NCBI GenBank assembly: GCA_019115805.1 | Contig: DXCW01000171.1 | Location: forward strand, 1-45,794 | Direction of reading: 5' to 3' | Length of the DNA: 45,794 bases | From: Candidatus Sphingobacterium stercorigallinarum | GTDB lineage: Bacteria; Bacteroidota; Bacteroidia; Sphingobacteriales; Sphingobacteriaceae | Shown here: positions 34,138-42,634 of the stretch, in pieces | Layout: each line of letters begins with the position of its first letter | Position numbering within the stretch: the stretch's first letter is position 1 | The notes under the pieces: model-generated | Told to the model about the DNA's origin: nothing | The model's input: the letters and a program-made list of their open reading frames with translations, nothing else | The model's database searches: none | Program-made: the position numbers and the translations under genes

Positions 34138-35535
34138 TTATTTTAAACTACCCACCATATCTTCTGGGCGAACCCACTGATCAAACTCTTCTGCCGTCAA
34201 GTAGCCTAACTGCAACGCTGTTTCTTTCAGCGTCGAACCGTTTTTATGTGCTGTTTGAGCGATTTCCGCAGCTTTATAATAACCTATCTTCGTATTTAGT
34301 GCTGTGACCAACATCAATGAGTTGTCAACCAGTTCCTTTATACGTTTATCATTAGGCTCTATCCCCACGGCGCAGTGATCATTAAAGGAAACGCAAGCAT
34401 CCCCGATTAACCGTGCGGATTCTAAAAAGTTCGCAGCCATAACGGGTTTGAATACATTTAATTCATAATGACCCTGAGTGCCGCCAATAGTGATGGCTAC
34501 GTCATTCCCCATCACCTGGGCAGCTACCATTGTCAGTGCCTCACATTGTGTAGGATTGACTTTTCCGGGCATAATTGAAGATCCAGGCTCATTTTCTGGA
34601 ATAATGATTTCACCAATCCCAGAGCGGGGCCCCGACGCCAACATCCTTATGTCATTGGCGATCTTATTTAATGCTACGGCCAATTGCTTCAATGCACCAT
34701 GAGTTTCAACGATAGCATCATGGGCAGCTAAGGCTTCAAATTTGTTTTCAGCCGTGATGAACGGAAGACCTGTGAATTCGGCGATATATTTTGCTACTAG
34801 GACGTCGTAACCTTCGGGTGTGTTTAATCCCGTACCCACAGCAGTTCCACCTAGCGCGAGTTCGGAGAGATGAGGTAGGGTGTTTTTTAACGCTCTCAAT
34901 CCGTAGTTTAATTGCGCCACGTAGCCTGAAAGTTCTTGACCTAAGGTGAGCGGCGTAGCGTCCATCAAGTGGGTTCTGCCGATTTTTACCACTTGCATGA
35001 AGTCTTCTGATTTTTTCTTGAGGGTGTCTCGGAGTTTCTCTACTCCCGGTATGGTGATCTCAACAACTGCTTTATATGCAGCAATATGCATCCCAGTGGG
35101 GAAGGTGTCGTTGGATGATTGCGATTTATTCACATCGTCGTTCGGTTTTAGCACCGGTTCTCCTTCTCCGATTTTGCCACCATGGAGCACTTGGGCACGA
35201 TTTGCAACAACCTCGTTAACGTTCATGTTCGATTGTGTTCCCGAACCGGTTTGCCAGATCACTAATGGAAATTGATCGTCTAGCTTGCCAGCTAGGATTT
35301 CATCACAAACCGCTGCGATAGCATTTCTTTTTTCTACCGGCAATACGCCTAATTCACTATTGGCATAGGCTGCCGCCTTTTTAAGGAAAGCAAATCCGTC
35401 GATGATTTCTTTCGGCATCGACGCCGATGGACCAATTTTGAAATTGTTTCTAGAACGTTCCGTCTGAGCTCCCCAGTATTTATCGGCGGGAACTTGAACC
35501 TCGCCCATCGTGTCTTTTTCTATTCTGAATGACAT
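34138..35535 (-). CDS. fumC: Class II fumarate hydratase
   Basis: The 465-residue enzyme has the fumarase/aspartase set: the active-site Ser loop [33 protein letters not shown], the [14 protein letters not shown] segment and the [12 protein letters not shown] region. It interconverts fumarate and malate in the TCA cycle without an iron-sulfur cluster. Its length is typical. It has a -7-like element just upstream and is followed within 4 bp by the lipoprotein gene. Confidence 0.97.
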   Translation of the reverse strand: MSFRIEKDTMGEVQVPADKYWGAQTERSRNNFKIGPSASMPKEIIDGFAFLKKAAAYANSELGVLPVEKRNAIAAVCDEILAGKLDDQFPLVIWQTGSGTQSNMNVNEVVANRAQVLHGGKIGEGEPVLKPNDDVNKSQSSNDTFPTGMHIAAYKAVVEITIPGVEKLRDTLKKKSEDFMQVVKIGRTHLMDATPLTLGQELSGYVAQLNYGLRALKNTLPHLSELALGGTAVGTGLNTPEGYDVLVAKYIAEFTGLPFITAENKFEALAAHDAIVETHGALKQLAVALNKIANDIRMLASGPRSGIGEIIIPENEPGSSIMPGKVNPTQCEALTMVAAQVMGNDVAITIGGTQGHYELNVFKPVMAANFLESARLIGDACVSFNDHCAVGIEPNDKRIKELVDNSLMLVTALNTKIGYYKAAEIAQTAHKNGSTLKETALQLGYLTAEEFDQWVRPEDMVGSLK

Positions 35536-35555
35536 AATTACATGATTTTGATTGA

Positions 35556-35563
35556 CAAATCTA
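35556..35563 (-). promoter_or_regulatory. Candidate -7 element for fumC
   Basis: On the minus strand TAGATTTG matches TAnnTTTG, 20 bp before the start codon. A T-rich stretch lies at the -33 distance but no exact TTTG. Confidence 0.5.
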
Positions 35564-35609
35564 AAGAAAATAAGAGAATTTAACTAAAAAACGCGTGGCC
35601 CAAGTGGGT

Positions 35610-36176
35610 TTAATGAAGCCTTTTTGTCAGATGTTCCTGAATGTGGTGGAAGAGTTGCTTAGGTTTCAGGGTCCGCCAGGGGAACGATTCGAGATAGTCC
35701 CCGAAGTTGATGAAGTAGTCGATTTGGTTTTCTACAAATTCATTGACCACGTGCGGTCGAAAATTAATCGCGGCTATCCAGCCATCTTGGATATCATTAA
35801 ACCATTCTTCATAATAGGAATCATCGGAGGCGTGATAATTAAGGATGTTTTCACCCACTAGGATAAATTTGTTGACACCCTCTCCGATCATCAGGTCGAT
35901 GAGTTCTCTTTTTAACGTCATAACGTCATTATCAATAGCATCATTCCATTCCCCAATAAATTCGATTACCGTATAGCCGAGCTCGTAGTCTACGAACAAC
36001 ACTTTCAGGTAAAGGGTGTTTGACCCGAAGTCGTCCCACTGAGGGTGAAGCAGATAATTGTACACTTTTTTGTCGAATTCGAACTCATTGTAAACAATCG
36101 AAAAAAAAGGACTTCTCTCGTCTTCAGCGGCGATGTAATCGTCCCGCCAGTTGAAAAAGGGTTCCAAATCATGCAT
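35610..36176 (-). CDS. Hypothetical protein, acidic and aromatic-rich
   Basis: The 188-residue protein has no signal peptide or membrane segment. It is strikingly acidic and rich in Phe/Tyr/Trp (MHDLEPFFNWRDDY; HPQWDDFG; ESFPWRTLKP). The strand pattern FSIVYNEFEF / YLKVLFVDYELGYTVIEFIGEW suggests an alpha/beta fold. I do not recognise the family, though single-copy proteins of this length are common in Sphingobacteriaceae. It is transcribed in the same direction as fumC but a 74-bp gap with a fumC promoter separates them. Codon pattern and the uninterrupted frame support a real gene. Confidence 0.8.
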   Translation of the reverse strand: MHDLEPFFNWRDDYIAAEDERSPFFSIVYNEFEFDKKVYNYLLHPQWDDFGSNTLYLKVLFVDYELGYTVIEFIGEWNDAIDNDVMTLKRELIDLMIGEGVNKFILVGENILNYHASDDSYYEEWFNDIQDGWIAAINFRPHVVNEFVENQIDYFINFGDYLESFPWRTLKPKQLFHHIQEHLTKRLH

Positions 36177-36289
36177 GATTGTGTAAAAATATTGAAAAAT
36201 GACGAGTTATTGGTTAGCAGTCGTCTTTTTGGAGTGTTAATTGTTGAAATTTTGTTAAATTAAAAATTCATAAATTTTAAGTTAGTACG

Positions 36290-36297
36290 TAATTTTG
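36290..36297 (+). promoter_or_regulatory. Candidate -7 element for the S41 protease gene
   Basis: TAATTTTG matches TAnnTTTG and lies 16 bp before the start codon. No -33 TTTG at a good distance. Confidence 0.45.
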
Positions 36298-36313
36298 GTG
36301 CACCAGACCATAC

Positions 36314-37933
36314 ATGCAGAAAGGAAATAAGCGGAATATTATTGTGGCAGCGCGATATGCTGCGACGCTTTTGTTGGGGTTGATCCTTGGCCAGAATTAC
36401 TCTGATCAACAGGGGTTTAATACTGGCGGGTCTCTTGTGCCCATCGGCCTTTCTGATAATTCGTATAAGATACAGCAAGTCGTTGACCTCATTTCGAACA
36501 GATATGTGGACAGTTTGGATATGGATTCCCTACAAAATGGCGCTATCAATCATATCATCTCCCATCTAGATCCTTATTCCCGTTTTTTATTGCCCCAGGC
36601 TACTCAGTCTCAAACAGAAGTCTTGGAGGGTACGTTCGAGGGAATTGGTATGGAATATTTTAGCTTAAATGATACGCTAATGGTGGTTGGGATAATTACC
36701 AATGGTCCAGCGGACAAAGCAGGATTTAAAGTGGGTGATAAAATCTTAAAGATAGATGATCGGGTATTGGCAGGGGAATCAGTAAGTCAGCAAGAGGTAG
36801 AAGGACTGATGCGAGGAAAACGAGGAACTGCGGTAGAAATGTATGTGCAACGAGATTCTGTTCAACTGCCTTTACCGCTAAAAGCCATTCGTGATCAGAT
36901 TAATGTGAGTTCACTGGACGTGGCTTATATGATAGAACCAACGGTAGGATTTATCCGTCTGCGCCGATTTTCTCTTAAAACAGCTAGCGAGTTCAGGGAT
37001 GCAGTGATCGATTTGAAAAAGCAAGGAGCAACGAGTTTGATTTTTGATCTGAGAGATAATGGAGGAGGGTATTTTCATATAGCGATCAAACTTGCGAGTG
37101 AATTTTTTGAAGATCAGCGCTTGATCGTTTATACACAGGGAGCTCATGAAGCAAGAAGAGATTATGTATCCGAGGGGGACGGGAGTTATGCAGACGGAAA
37201 ATTAATTTTACTTGTTAATGAGCATACGGCGTCGGCCAGCGAGGTGGTGTCAGGAGCCGTACAGGACTGGGACCGCGGTGTGTTAATCGGACGAAGAACC
37301 TATGGTAAGGCGACCGTTCAGGAGTTGTTCGATTTTTCTGATGGTTCGCGCATTAATTTAAGTATTGCCCAATATTACACTCCATTAGGGCGTAGCATTC
37401 AACGCAAATACCGGCCGAATTGGTCCAACATGCAGGATCGGGTAAGTATGTATCAGGATCTCTGGTCATTAGATACAACCTATAATGTAGCGGGAAGTTT
37501 CGAGACCGAAGGCGGGAAGACACTGTACAGTGGCGGGGGAATTGTGCCGGACATAGAAATCCCTATCGATTCGAATGAAGTCAGCTTGTTTTATAAAGAG
37601 CTTTCTCAATCCAGCTTAGTAGAGCAGTTTGTTTACGGTCGATTCACGAAACAGCTGCCTGCCTATTCGATTGAGAACTTCTTGCAGGGCTACACCTTGC
37701 CGTCAGCTGAGTACGATGACTTTATTGAGTTTTTGCGTGATCGGGGGCTGGAAGTTTCCAATCGAAAAAAAAGCGACTTGCATGATTTGATTCAAAGTGA
37801 TATTGAAGCTTTGCTCGGACGTTTTTATTTTGGTCGGGAGGCCTATTTTAAAGTGAAGAACCGATACGACGCTTATGTTGATGAGGCGCTGTCAATTGCC
37901 GGTGTAATTCGAGAGACCGATACTGCAGATTAA
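36314..37933 (+). CDS. S41-family C-terminal processing protease
   Basis: The 539-residue protein has an N-terminal signal anchor (about 10-26), a helical part with the family motif SHLDPYSRFL, a PDZ domain (about 100-190: FEGIGMEY ... GPADKAGFKVGDKILKI), and the S41 protease domain with FDLRDNGGG, catalytic Ser in EHTASASEVVSGA and catalytic Lys in RRTYGKATVQ. A roughly 130-residue helical C-terminal extension follows. It cleaves periplasmic proteins from their C-termini. The extension is usual in Bacteroidota CtpA-type proteins. The stop codon overlaps the stop of the convergent EEP gene by 4 bp. Confidence 0.95.
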   Translation: MQKGNKRNIIVAARYAATLLLGLILGQNYSDQQGFNTGGSLVPIGLSDNSYKIQQVVDLISNRYVDSLDMDSLQNGAINHIISHLDPYSRFLLPQATQSQTEVLEGTFEGIGMEYFSLNDTLMVVGIITNGPADKAGFKVGDKILKIDDRVLAGESVSQQEVEGLMRGKRGTAVEMYVQRDSVQLPLPLKAIRDQINVSSLDVAYMIEPTVGFIRLRRFSLKTASEFRDAVIDLKKQGATSLIFDLRDNGGGYFHIAIKLASEFFEDQRLIVYTQGAHEARRDYVSEGDGSYADGKLILLVNEHTASASEVVSGAVQDWDRGVLIGRRTYGKATVQELFDFSDGSRINLSIAQYYTPLGRSIQRKYRPNWSNMQDRVSMYQDLWSLDTTYNVAGSFETEGGKTLYSGGGIVPDIEIPIDSNEVSLFYKELSQSSLVEQFVYGRFTKQLPAYSIENFLQGYTLPSAEYDDFIEFLRDRGLEVSNRKKSDLHDLIQSDIEALLGRFYFGREAYFKVKNRYDAYVDEALSIAGVIRETDTAD

Positions 37934-39024
37934 TTCAGAATAAGGTCGGCATAGATGGGGTAGTGGTCCGATAATTTCGTTTTAATGATTTGGTAATTAT
38001 GCACCTGAAATATCGGATCGCAGAAAATGTAATCGATTTGGAGAATGGGTAGCATTTCGAAGTGTGTGACGCCCCAGCCCATTCCTTTTTCCTGAAATGC
38101 GTTTTTCATATTTCTGCCAATTAGATTGACACTATATGACATCGGTGTGTCGTTAAAGTCACCCAAGACAATTTTTGGGAATTGGGTCTCCTGCATATGG
38201 GCAAACAGAGACTCTGCCTGATTACTTCTTTGCTCAAACGCTCCTTTTAATTTCCGGCCCACTCGTCGTGTTTTGGTTTCTTCGATGCCTTGGCCTGTGC
38301 TTGGATTTTGGATGAATTCTTTTTCTTCATCCTGTAGGCCAAAGGAGCGCAAGTGAACGTTGTATACGCGTACGGTGTCGTCATTTCTTACAAGGTCTAC
38401 ATAAATGATACGATTCACACCATATTCATTCTTTTTGATAAGCCCCGAATTGATGATCGGATATTTTGAAAAAATAACCTGTCCGTAAGCACTGTAGTCA
38501 TTTTGCTGAGACGGAGCAAAATAGTAATTGTCAAAATCGACTGCCGTTTTAATTTCTTCGCTCAAACGCTGATTCCCCCTGATCGTACTGTTAAACTCTT
38601 GAAGGCACAATACATCAGGGTTTGCCGAACGAATGATCTCTATAAATCGATCTTTCGCCTTTTTATCGGATTCGATTACAGGCTCAAGCATGTGCACATT
38701 GTATGTCATCACCCGGAAGCTGGAATCCACGCGATTTGTGGGGTGGTTGAACGTAATGTGTTTTGACATTAAGTTCCATCCGAGCAATATAGTAACGAAT
38801 GATAATAGCGCAAATTTCGGTTTTCTTAGTAGCCAATAGATAATGAAGCCGAAGTTAATGACCAATAGTGGAAGGTAGCCCAGTCCGAGAAACGAAATCG
38901 GCCAAAATGATTTTGGATTAATGAATGAAGCAGTATAGCATAAGAGAAGAGCGGCTATCGATGCGAGATTCGCTAGCATCATGGTCTTGCTGAAAAAACC
39001 CAGGTTCTTCTTTTTGCTTAGCAT
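37930..39024 (-). CDS. Membrane-anchored EEP-family hydrolase
   Basis: The 364-residue protein has an N-terminal membrane part with three hydrophobic segments in the first 95 residues, then an endonuclease/exonuclease/phosphatase domain: VMTYNVHMLEP, CLQEFNS with the metal-binding Glu, VYNVHLRSF, LGDFNDTP, DYIFCDP and LSDHYPIYADL. This layout recurs at the end of the mutL-rhomboid cluster of Bacteroidota. The substrate is unknown. It overlaps the rhomboid-like gene by one base (TAATG), so it is translationally coupled. Confidence 0.92.
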   Translation of the reverse strand: MLSKKKNLGFFSKTMMLANLASIAALLLCYTASFINPKSFWPISFLGLGYLPLLVINFGFIIYWLLRKPKFALLSFVTILLGWNLMSKHITFNHPTNRVDSSFRVMTYNVHMLEPVIESDKKAKDRFIEIIRSANPDVLCLQEFNSTIRGNQRLSEEIKTAVDFDNYYFAPSQQNDYSAYGQVIFSKYPIINSGLIKKNEYGVNRIIYVDLVRNDDTVRVYNVHLRSFGLQDEEKEFIQNPSTGQGIEETKTRRVGRKLKGAFEQRSNQAESLFAHMQETQFPKIVLGDFNDTPMSYSVNLIGRNMKNAFQEKGMGWGVTHFEMLPILQIDYIFCDPIFQVHNYQIIKTKLSDHYPIYADLILN

Positions 39025-39899
39025 TACTTCTGTTCTTCTCTACTTGCTCGAAATAGGATCTCTTTTTCGTGTGAAGATAGACTTTCATAGCCACTTAGTG
39101 AAATTTTATCCAAAATTTCATCGACAATTTCTTGGTTAGGTAGATCGGATTTGTGGCTGCGGTAAGTTGGTGGTTGACTGGCGGGATGGACCACGCGTAA
39201 TTTGGTTTTTCGCTTCAGTTGAAAAAATCGGCTAATGTCTCTGCCTTCTTTCAGCTGATGGGTGAAGAGAAGGCCCCAGCCGATAGCGATAACATAAGCA
39301 ACCACCGCAGGACGGTTAGCGAAATAAAAGAATCCCAGTTGAAGGATATAATAAACAATAGCAATGGTTTTGAACCGTACCGTTCCGAAGAGAAATAAGC
39401 GAAGTTCCATCTTAGGAGTAAGTAGCAACAGGCTCGAGATTAGCGCCGCTAAGCCCATTGCGTTGGTAATCAGTGAAGATTGCGGCCCAATATTCAACAT
39501 TCCGGTGTTTCCTACGAGCACATAAGTGAATCCGGAGAGAATAAATGCACTGAAATACACCGTGAGAAATTGCTTTTTACTTAAAAAGTTTAAAAACGTA
39601 TTTCCCATCCAATAAAGCCAGAGACAATCGAATACGATGTTGAACAACTCAGTATATAGAAAAGGATAGGTTAAAATAGACCAAGGTTGCCGCACATAAT
39701 CCGATAGGTTGTTAGGCAGTCCAAGGTATTGGACCATCCAGTCGTATAGTGGAAATTGAATAATTTCAAGTTCGACAAACAGGTCCGCTATATGGATCAG
39801 AATGAATACACCGATCTGTATAGAGATAATATAAGGTATTGGCGATCCGGTTTGGTAGGTCGTTCTAAAAAATGTCGCTAATCCATTCTCCTTTTTCAT
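39024..39899 (-). CDS. Rhomboid-fold protein lacking the catalytic Ser/His (pseudoprotease)
   Basis: The 291-residue protein has about six membrane segments and the rhomboid pattern WxxLTYPFLY and FDCLWLYWMG, but the active site is changed: the GxSG loop reads GPQSS at 138-142, and the TM6 region (AYVIAIGWG, 201-209) has no His. It cannot work as a serine protease by the usual Ser-His pair. A 70-residue cytoplasmic tail ends in a conserved-looking DEILDKISLSGYESLSSHEKEIL helix, as in DUF6576-type rhomboid paralogues of Bacteroidota. It follows the active rhomboid by 16 bp, and may bind rather than cut membrane proteins. Confidence 0.85.
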   Translation of the reverse strand: MKKENGLATFFRTTYQTGSPIPYIISIQIGVFILIHIADLFVELEIIQFPLYDWMVQYLGLPNNLSDYVRQPWSILTYPFLYTELFNIVFDCLWLYWMGNTFLNFLSKKQFLTVYFSAFILSGFTYVLVGNTGMLNIGPQSSLITNAMGLAALISSLLLLTPKMELRLFLFGTVRFKTIAIVYYILQLGFFYFANRPAVVAYVIAIGWGLLFTHQLKEGRDISRFFQLKRKTKLRVVHPASQPPTYRSHKSDLPNQEIVDEILDKISLSGYESLSSHEKEILFRASREEQK

Positions 39900-39915
39900 A
39901 CCAGGATGAAACTAA

Positions 39916-40632
39916 TTAATAGTAATTTGTTCTTCGGACTCCCCAAATCTTTAGTAGTATAAAACCACAGAGTGCTCCACCCACATGCGCTAAGTGTGCG
40001 ATTGAAGATCCCGATTGTGTAAATCCGAGTGCTATTTCTATGACAATTAAAATTGGAATAAAATATTTGGCCTTAATTGGAATTGGCAGGAATATTAACA
40101 TCAGCTCCATATTGGGGAATAGGTAGCCAAATGCTAATAGTAAGCCGTAGATTGCGCCCGACGCACCTACAAGTGGAGTCCCATAGATCGAAACCAATGT
40201 GTTAAACTGAGATTGCGTTATTGGTAAGTTTGTGGAAACACTTCCAGTAAACATATTGTAAGTGAGATAATCTGAAGCCTTAAAAACACCGGTAATTTGG
40301 TAAACTTCGAATGACTGAACGCCGTATTGCAAAACCAGTGCACCCAGGCCACAAATTAAATAGTAATTAAGGAATTTTTTTGATCCTAGTACTCTCTCTA
40401 TCACCGGTCCAAACATCACTAGTGCGAACATATTAAAAAATATATGGTGAAATCCCCCATGCATAAACATATAGGTAATCACCTGCCAAATCCTGAAAAA
40501 CGGAGAGTCGGGGTAATACACACCAAATAACCTGGTCGCATGATCGATAATAAGCGATCCAATGAAACAGATTACATTAATAATCAGTAGATTTTTCACT
40601 ACCGGCGGTAGGTTTCCAAATAGGTTGTTCAT
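39916..40632 (-). CDS. Rhomboid intramembrane serine protease
   Basis: The 238-residue protein has six membrane segments and the full active site: FMHGGFHHIFFNMFAL, catalytic Ser158 in GASGAIYGLL, and His216 in AHLAHVGGALCG. It cuts within membrane-spanning segments of other proteins. I chose the ATG at 40632 (MNNLFGNLPPVVKN), 8 bp after the mutL stop; the open frame upstream overlaps mutL by 100 bp and looks non-coding in this frame. It is the middle gene of the mutL-rhomboid cluster. Confidence 0.95.
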   Translation of the reverse strand: MNNLFGNLPPVVKNLLIINVICFIGSLIIDHATRLFGVYYPDSPFFRIWQVITYMFMHGGFHHIFFNMFALVMFGPVIERVLGSKKFLNYYLICGLGALVLQYGVQSFEVYQITGVFKASDYLTYNMFTGSVSTNLPITQSQFNTLVSIYGTPLVGASGAIYGLLLAFGYLFPNMELMLIFLPIPIKAKYFIPILIVIEIALGFTQSGSSIAHLAHVGGALCGFILLKIWGVRRTNYY

Positions 40633-40640
40633 AAATTCTT

Positions 40641-42500
40641 TTAGTATGACTGCGCCTTGCCAAAACGTTCTGCAAGCTCTTGTAATGTAAAGGTAATAAT
40701 TATTGGTCTTCCTGCGAGGGAAATACTTGGCGACTGGCACGCAAACAGACGGTCGATTAATTCTGCCATCGATTCTGTATCTAATTTAGTTCCCGCTTTT
40801 ATCGCAGCTTGTCGAGCTAAGCTTTTTGCTAATCGGTCGCGTTTGTTAAGCCGTAAATCGCTTTGACTTTTAAAGTCTTCCAACAATCGTTCTATAAGTT
40901 GGCTTTCATTGATGTTTTCGAGATCTGCAGGAACGCCATCGACAATATAGGTGTTTTTTCCAAACGGTCGCAATTGGAATCCTAGAGCCTGTATTTCTGG
41001 TAACATGTCGTCCAAAAGCGAGAAATCACTGGGATTTAACGCTACTGTTTGGGGAAATAGGCTTTGTTGACTTACTCCTTGACTGTCGATAAGTTGCTGT
41101 TGGAATTGTTCAAACAAAATTCTTTCATGTGCGGCTTGTTGATCAATCAACATAAAACCAGACACGATTTGTGAGACCACGTACCGGTTATGCAGCTGAA
41201 AAAATTGCTTTGTGGGTTGGGTGTTGAGTTCCGGACTTTCCTTCTCGCTGCCCTCATTTATTAACGATAGCTGCTGTGGCTCTGGATCCTCTGTGACTTT
41301 ATACAAGCTATCCCAATTTCTCGGAATTGCTGGCGTTTTATCTGTTGTCGCCCGATAATCTTTAGTTCGCTCATATCGTGGCGAATCCGTTTCAAAAGGG
41401 TTAAAGTTGGGGTTGAAAGATATCGTTGGCGCTTGAATTTCTTCTAATGGTTTTGGTGTGATCAAGTTGTTAAATCCAGACTCTTGGTCAAAATCTAAAG
41501 TAGGGGCGATGTTGTAGCGTCCCAAACTGCGTTTTACTGTAGAGCGAAGGATGGCGTAGATGGATTTTTCGTCCTCATATTTAATCTCGGTTTTTGTGGG
41601 GTGGACATTGATATCAATTTTTGATGGGTCAATATCGATAAAAAGTATATAGAGCGGAAACGTGTCTAAGGAAAGAATGTCCTCGTACGCGGTTAGAACG
41701 GCGTGGTTCAAATACGGGTCTTTAATGAAACGGTTATTGACAAAAAAGAATTGTTCACCCCTAGTTTTTTTTGCGAATTCTGGCTTCCCTATATATCCTT
41801 TGATTTCAATGATGGAAGTTGTTTCTTCTACCGGGACCAATCGCTGATTATACGTTTTTCCAAATAGGTGTATAATTCGCTGTTTTAAGGTTTCTTTTGG
41901 TAGGTGGTACAACTCATTACCGTCGCTATGGAACGAAAGGAATTTATCGGGGTGGGCTAGCGCAACGCGTTGAAATTCGTCAATAATATGTTTTAGTTCA
42001 ACAGAGTTGCTTTTTAGGAAATTTCGCCGTGCAGGGATGTTAAAAAACAGGTTTTTGACAGCTATATTCGTGCCCGCAGGCGCCTGGTCTGGGTATTGTC
42101 GTATGATTTCAGATCCCTCGATCTCCACAATTGTAGCGAGTTCATCTTCTATTCGGCGTGATTTGAGTTCTACATGTGCGATAGCGGCAATCGATGCCAT
42201 TGCTTCACCTCGAAACCCCATAGTTCGGATCGCAAATAAGTCGTCTGCTTTTCGGATTTTTGACGTAGCATGACGTTCGAAACAACGCAGAGCGTCCGAT
42301 TCACTCATACCACAGCCATTGTCAATGACTTGTATAAGGGATTTTCCCGCGTCTTTTATAACGAGTTTTATCGAATCGGCACCCGAGTCAATAGCATTTT
42401 CTAATAGTTCTTTAACCGCAGATGAAGGGCGTTGGACCACCTCTCCTGCGGCGATCTGATTAGCGACGGAGTCAGGGAGCAGTTGAATGATATCAGACAT
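40641..42500 (-). CDS. mutL: DNA mismatch repair protein MutL
   Basis: The 619-residue protein has the GHKL ATPase N-terminus (QIAAGEVVQRPSSAVKELLENAIDSGA with Glu31; DNGCG at 60-64; TMGFRGEA near 93-100), a long low-complexity linker (about 335-430) and a C-terminal dimer domain. The endonuclease region is altered: D453QQAAHERILFE keeps the acidic residues of DQHA(X)2E(X)4E but has Gln455 for His, the ACKAAI Cys is Arg (ARQAAI) and CPHGRP reads SLAGRP. ATP-dependent mismatch signalling should be normal; nicking is doubtful. It leads the cluster with two rhomboids and an EEP gene. Confidence 0.97.
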   Translation of the reverse strand: MSDIIQLLPDSVANQIAAGEVVQRPSSAVKELLENAIDSGADSIKLVIKDAGKSLIQVIDNGCGMSESDALRCFERHATSKIRKADDLFAIRTMGFRGEAMASIAAIAHVELKSRRIEDELATIVEIEGSEIIRQYPDQAPAGTNIAVKNLFFNIPARRNFLKSNSVELKHIIDEFQRVALAHPDKFLSFHSDGNELYHLPKETLKQRIIHLFGKTYNQRLVPVEETTSIIEIKGYIGKPEFAKKTRGEQFFFVNNRFIKDPYLNHAVLTAYEDILSLDTFPLYILFIDIDPSKIDINVHPTKTEIKYEDEKSIYAILRSTVKRSLGRYNIAPTLDFDQESGFNNLITPKPLEEIQAPTISFNPNFNPFETDSPRYERTKDYRATTDKTPAIPRNWDSLYKVTEDPEPQQLSLINEGSEKESPELNTQPTKQFFQLHNRYVVSQIVSGFMLIDQQAAHERILFEQFQQQLIDSQGVSQQSLFPQTVALNPSDFSLLDDMLPEIQALGFQLRPFGKNTYIVDGVPADLENINESQLIERLLEDFKSQSDLRLNKRDRLAKSLARQAAIKAGTKLDTESMAELIDRLFACQSPSISLAGRPIIITFTLQELAERFGKAQSY

Positions 42501-42506
42501 AGTCTA

Positions 42507-42514
42507 CAAAGGTA
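42507..42514 (-). promoter_or_regulatory. Candidate -7 element for mutL
   Basis: On the minus strand TACCTTTG matches TAnnTTTG and ends 6 bp before the mutL ATG, which would give a transcript with almost no leader. No -33 TTTG is seen at the usual distance. Confidence 0.45.
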
Positions 42515-42634
42515 CAAAAATGACCGGAACACGGGCTAATTCCGTACTTCCTATGCGTGATATTTACAGCAAGGGCCCGGTGATATTCGCTATTAAATTA
42601 GGTGTACCTGCTTTTTTGCTTGGCTGATCAAGAA

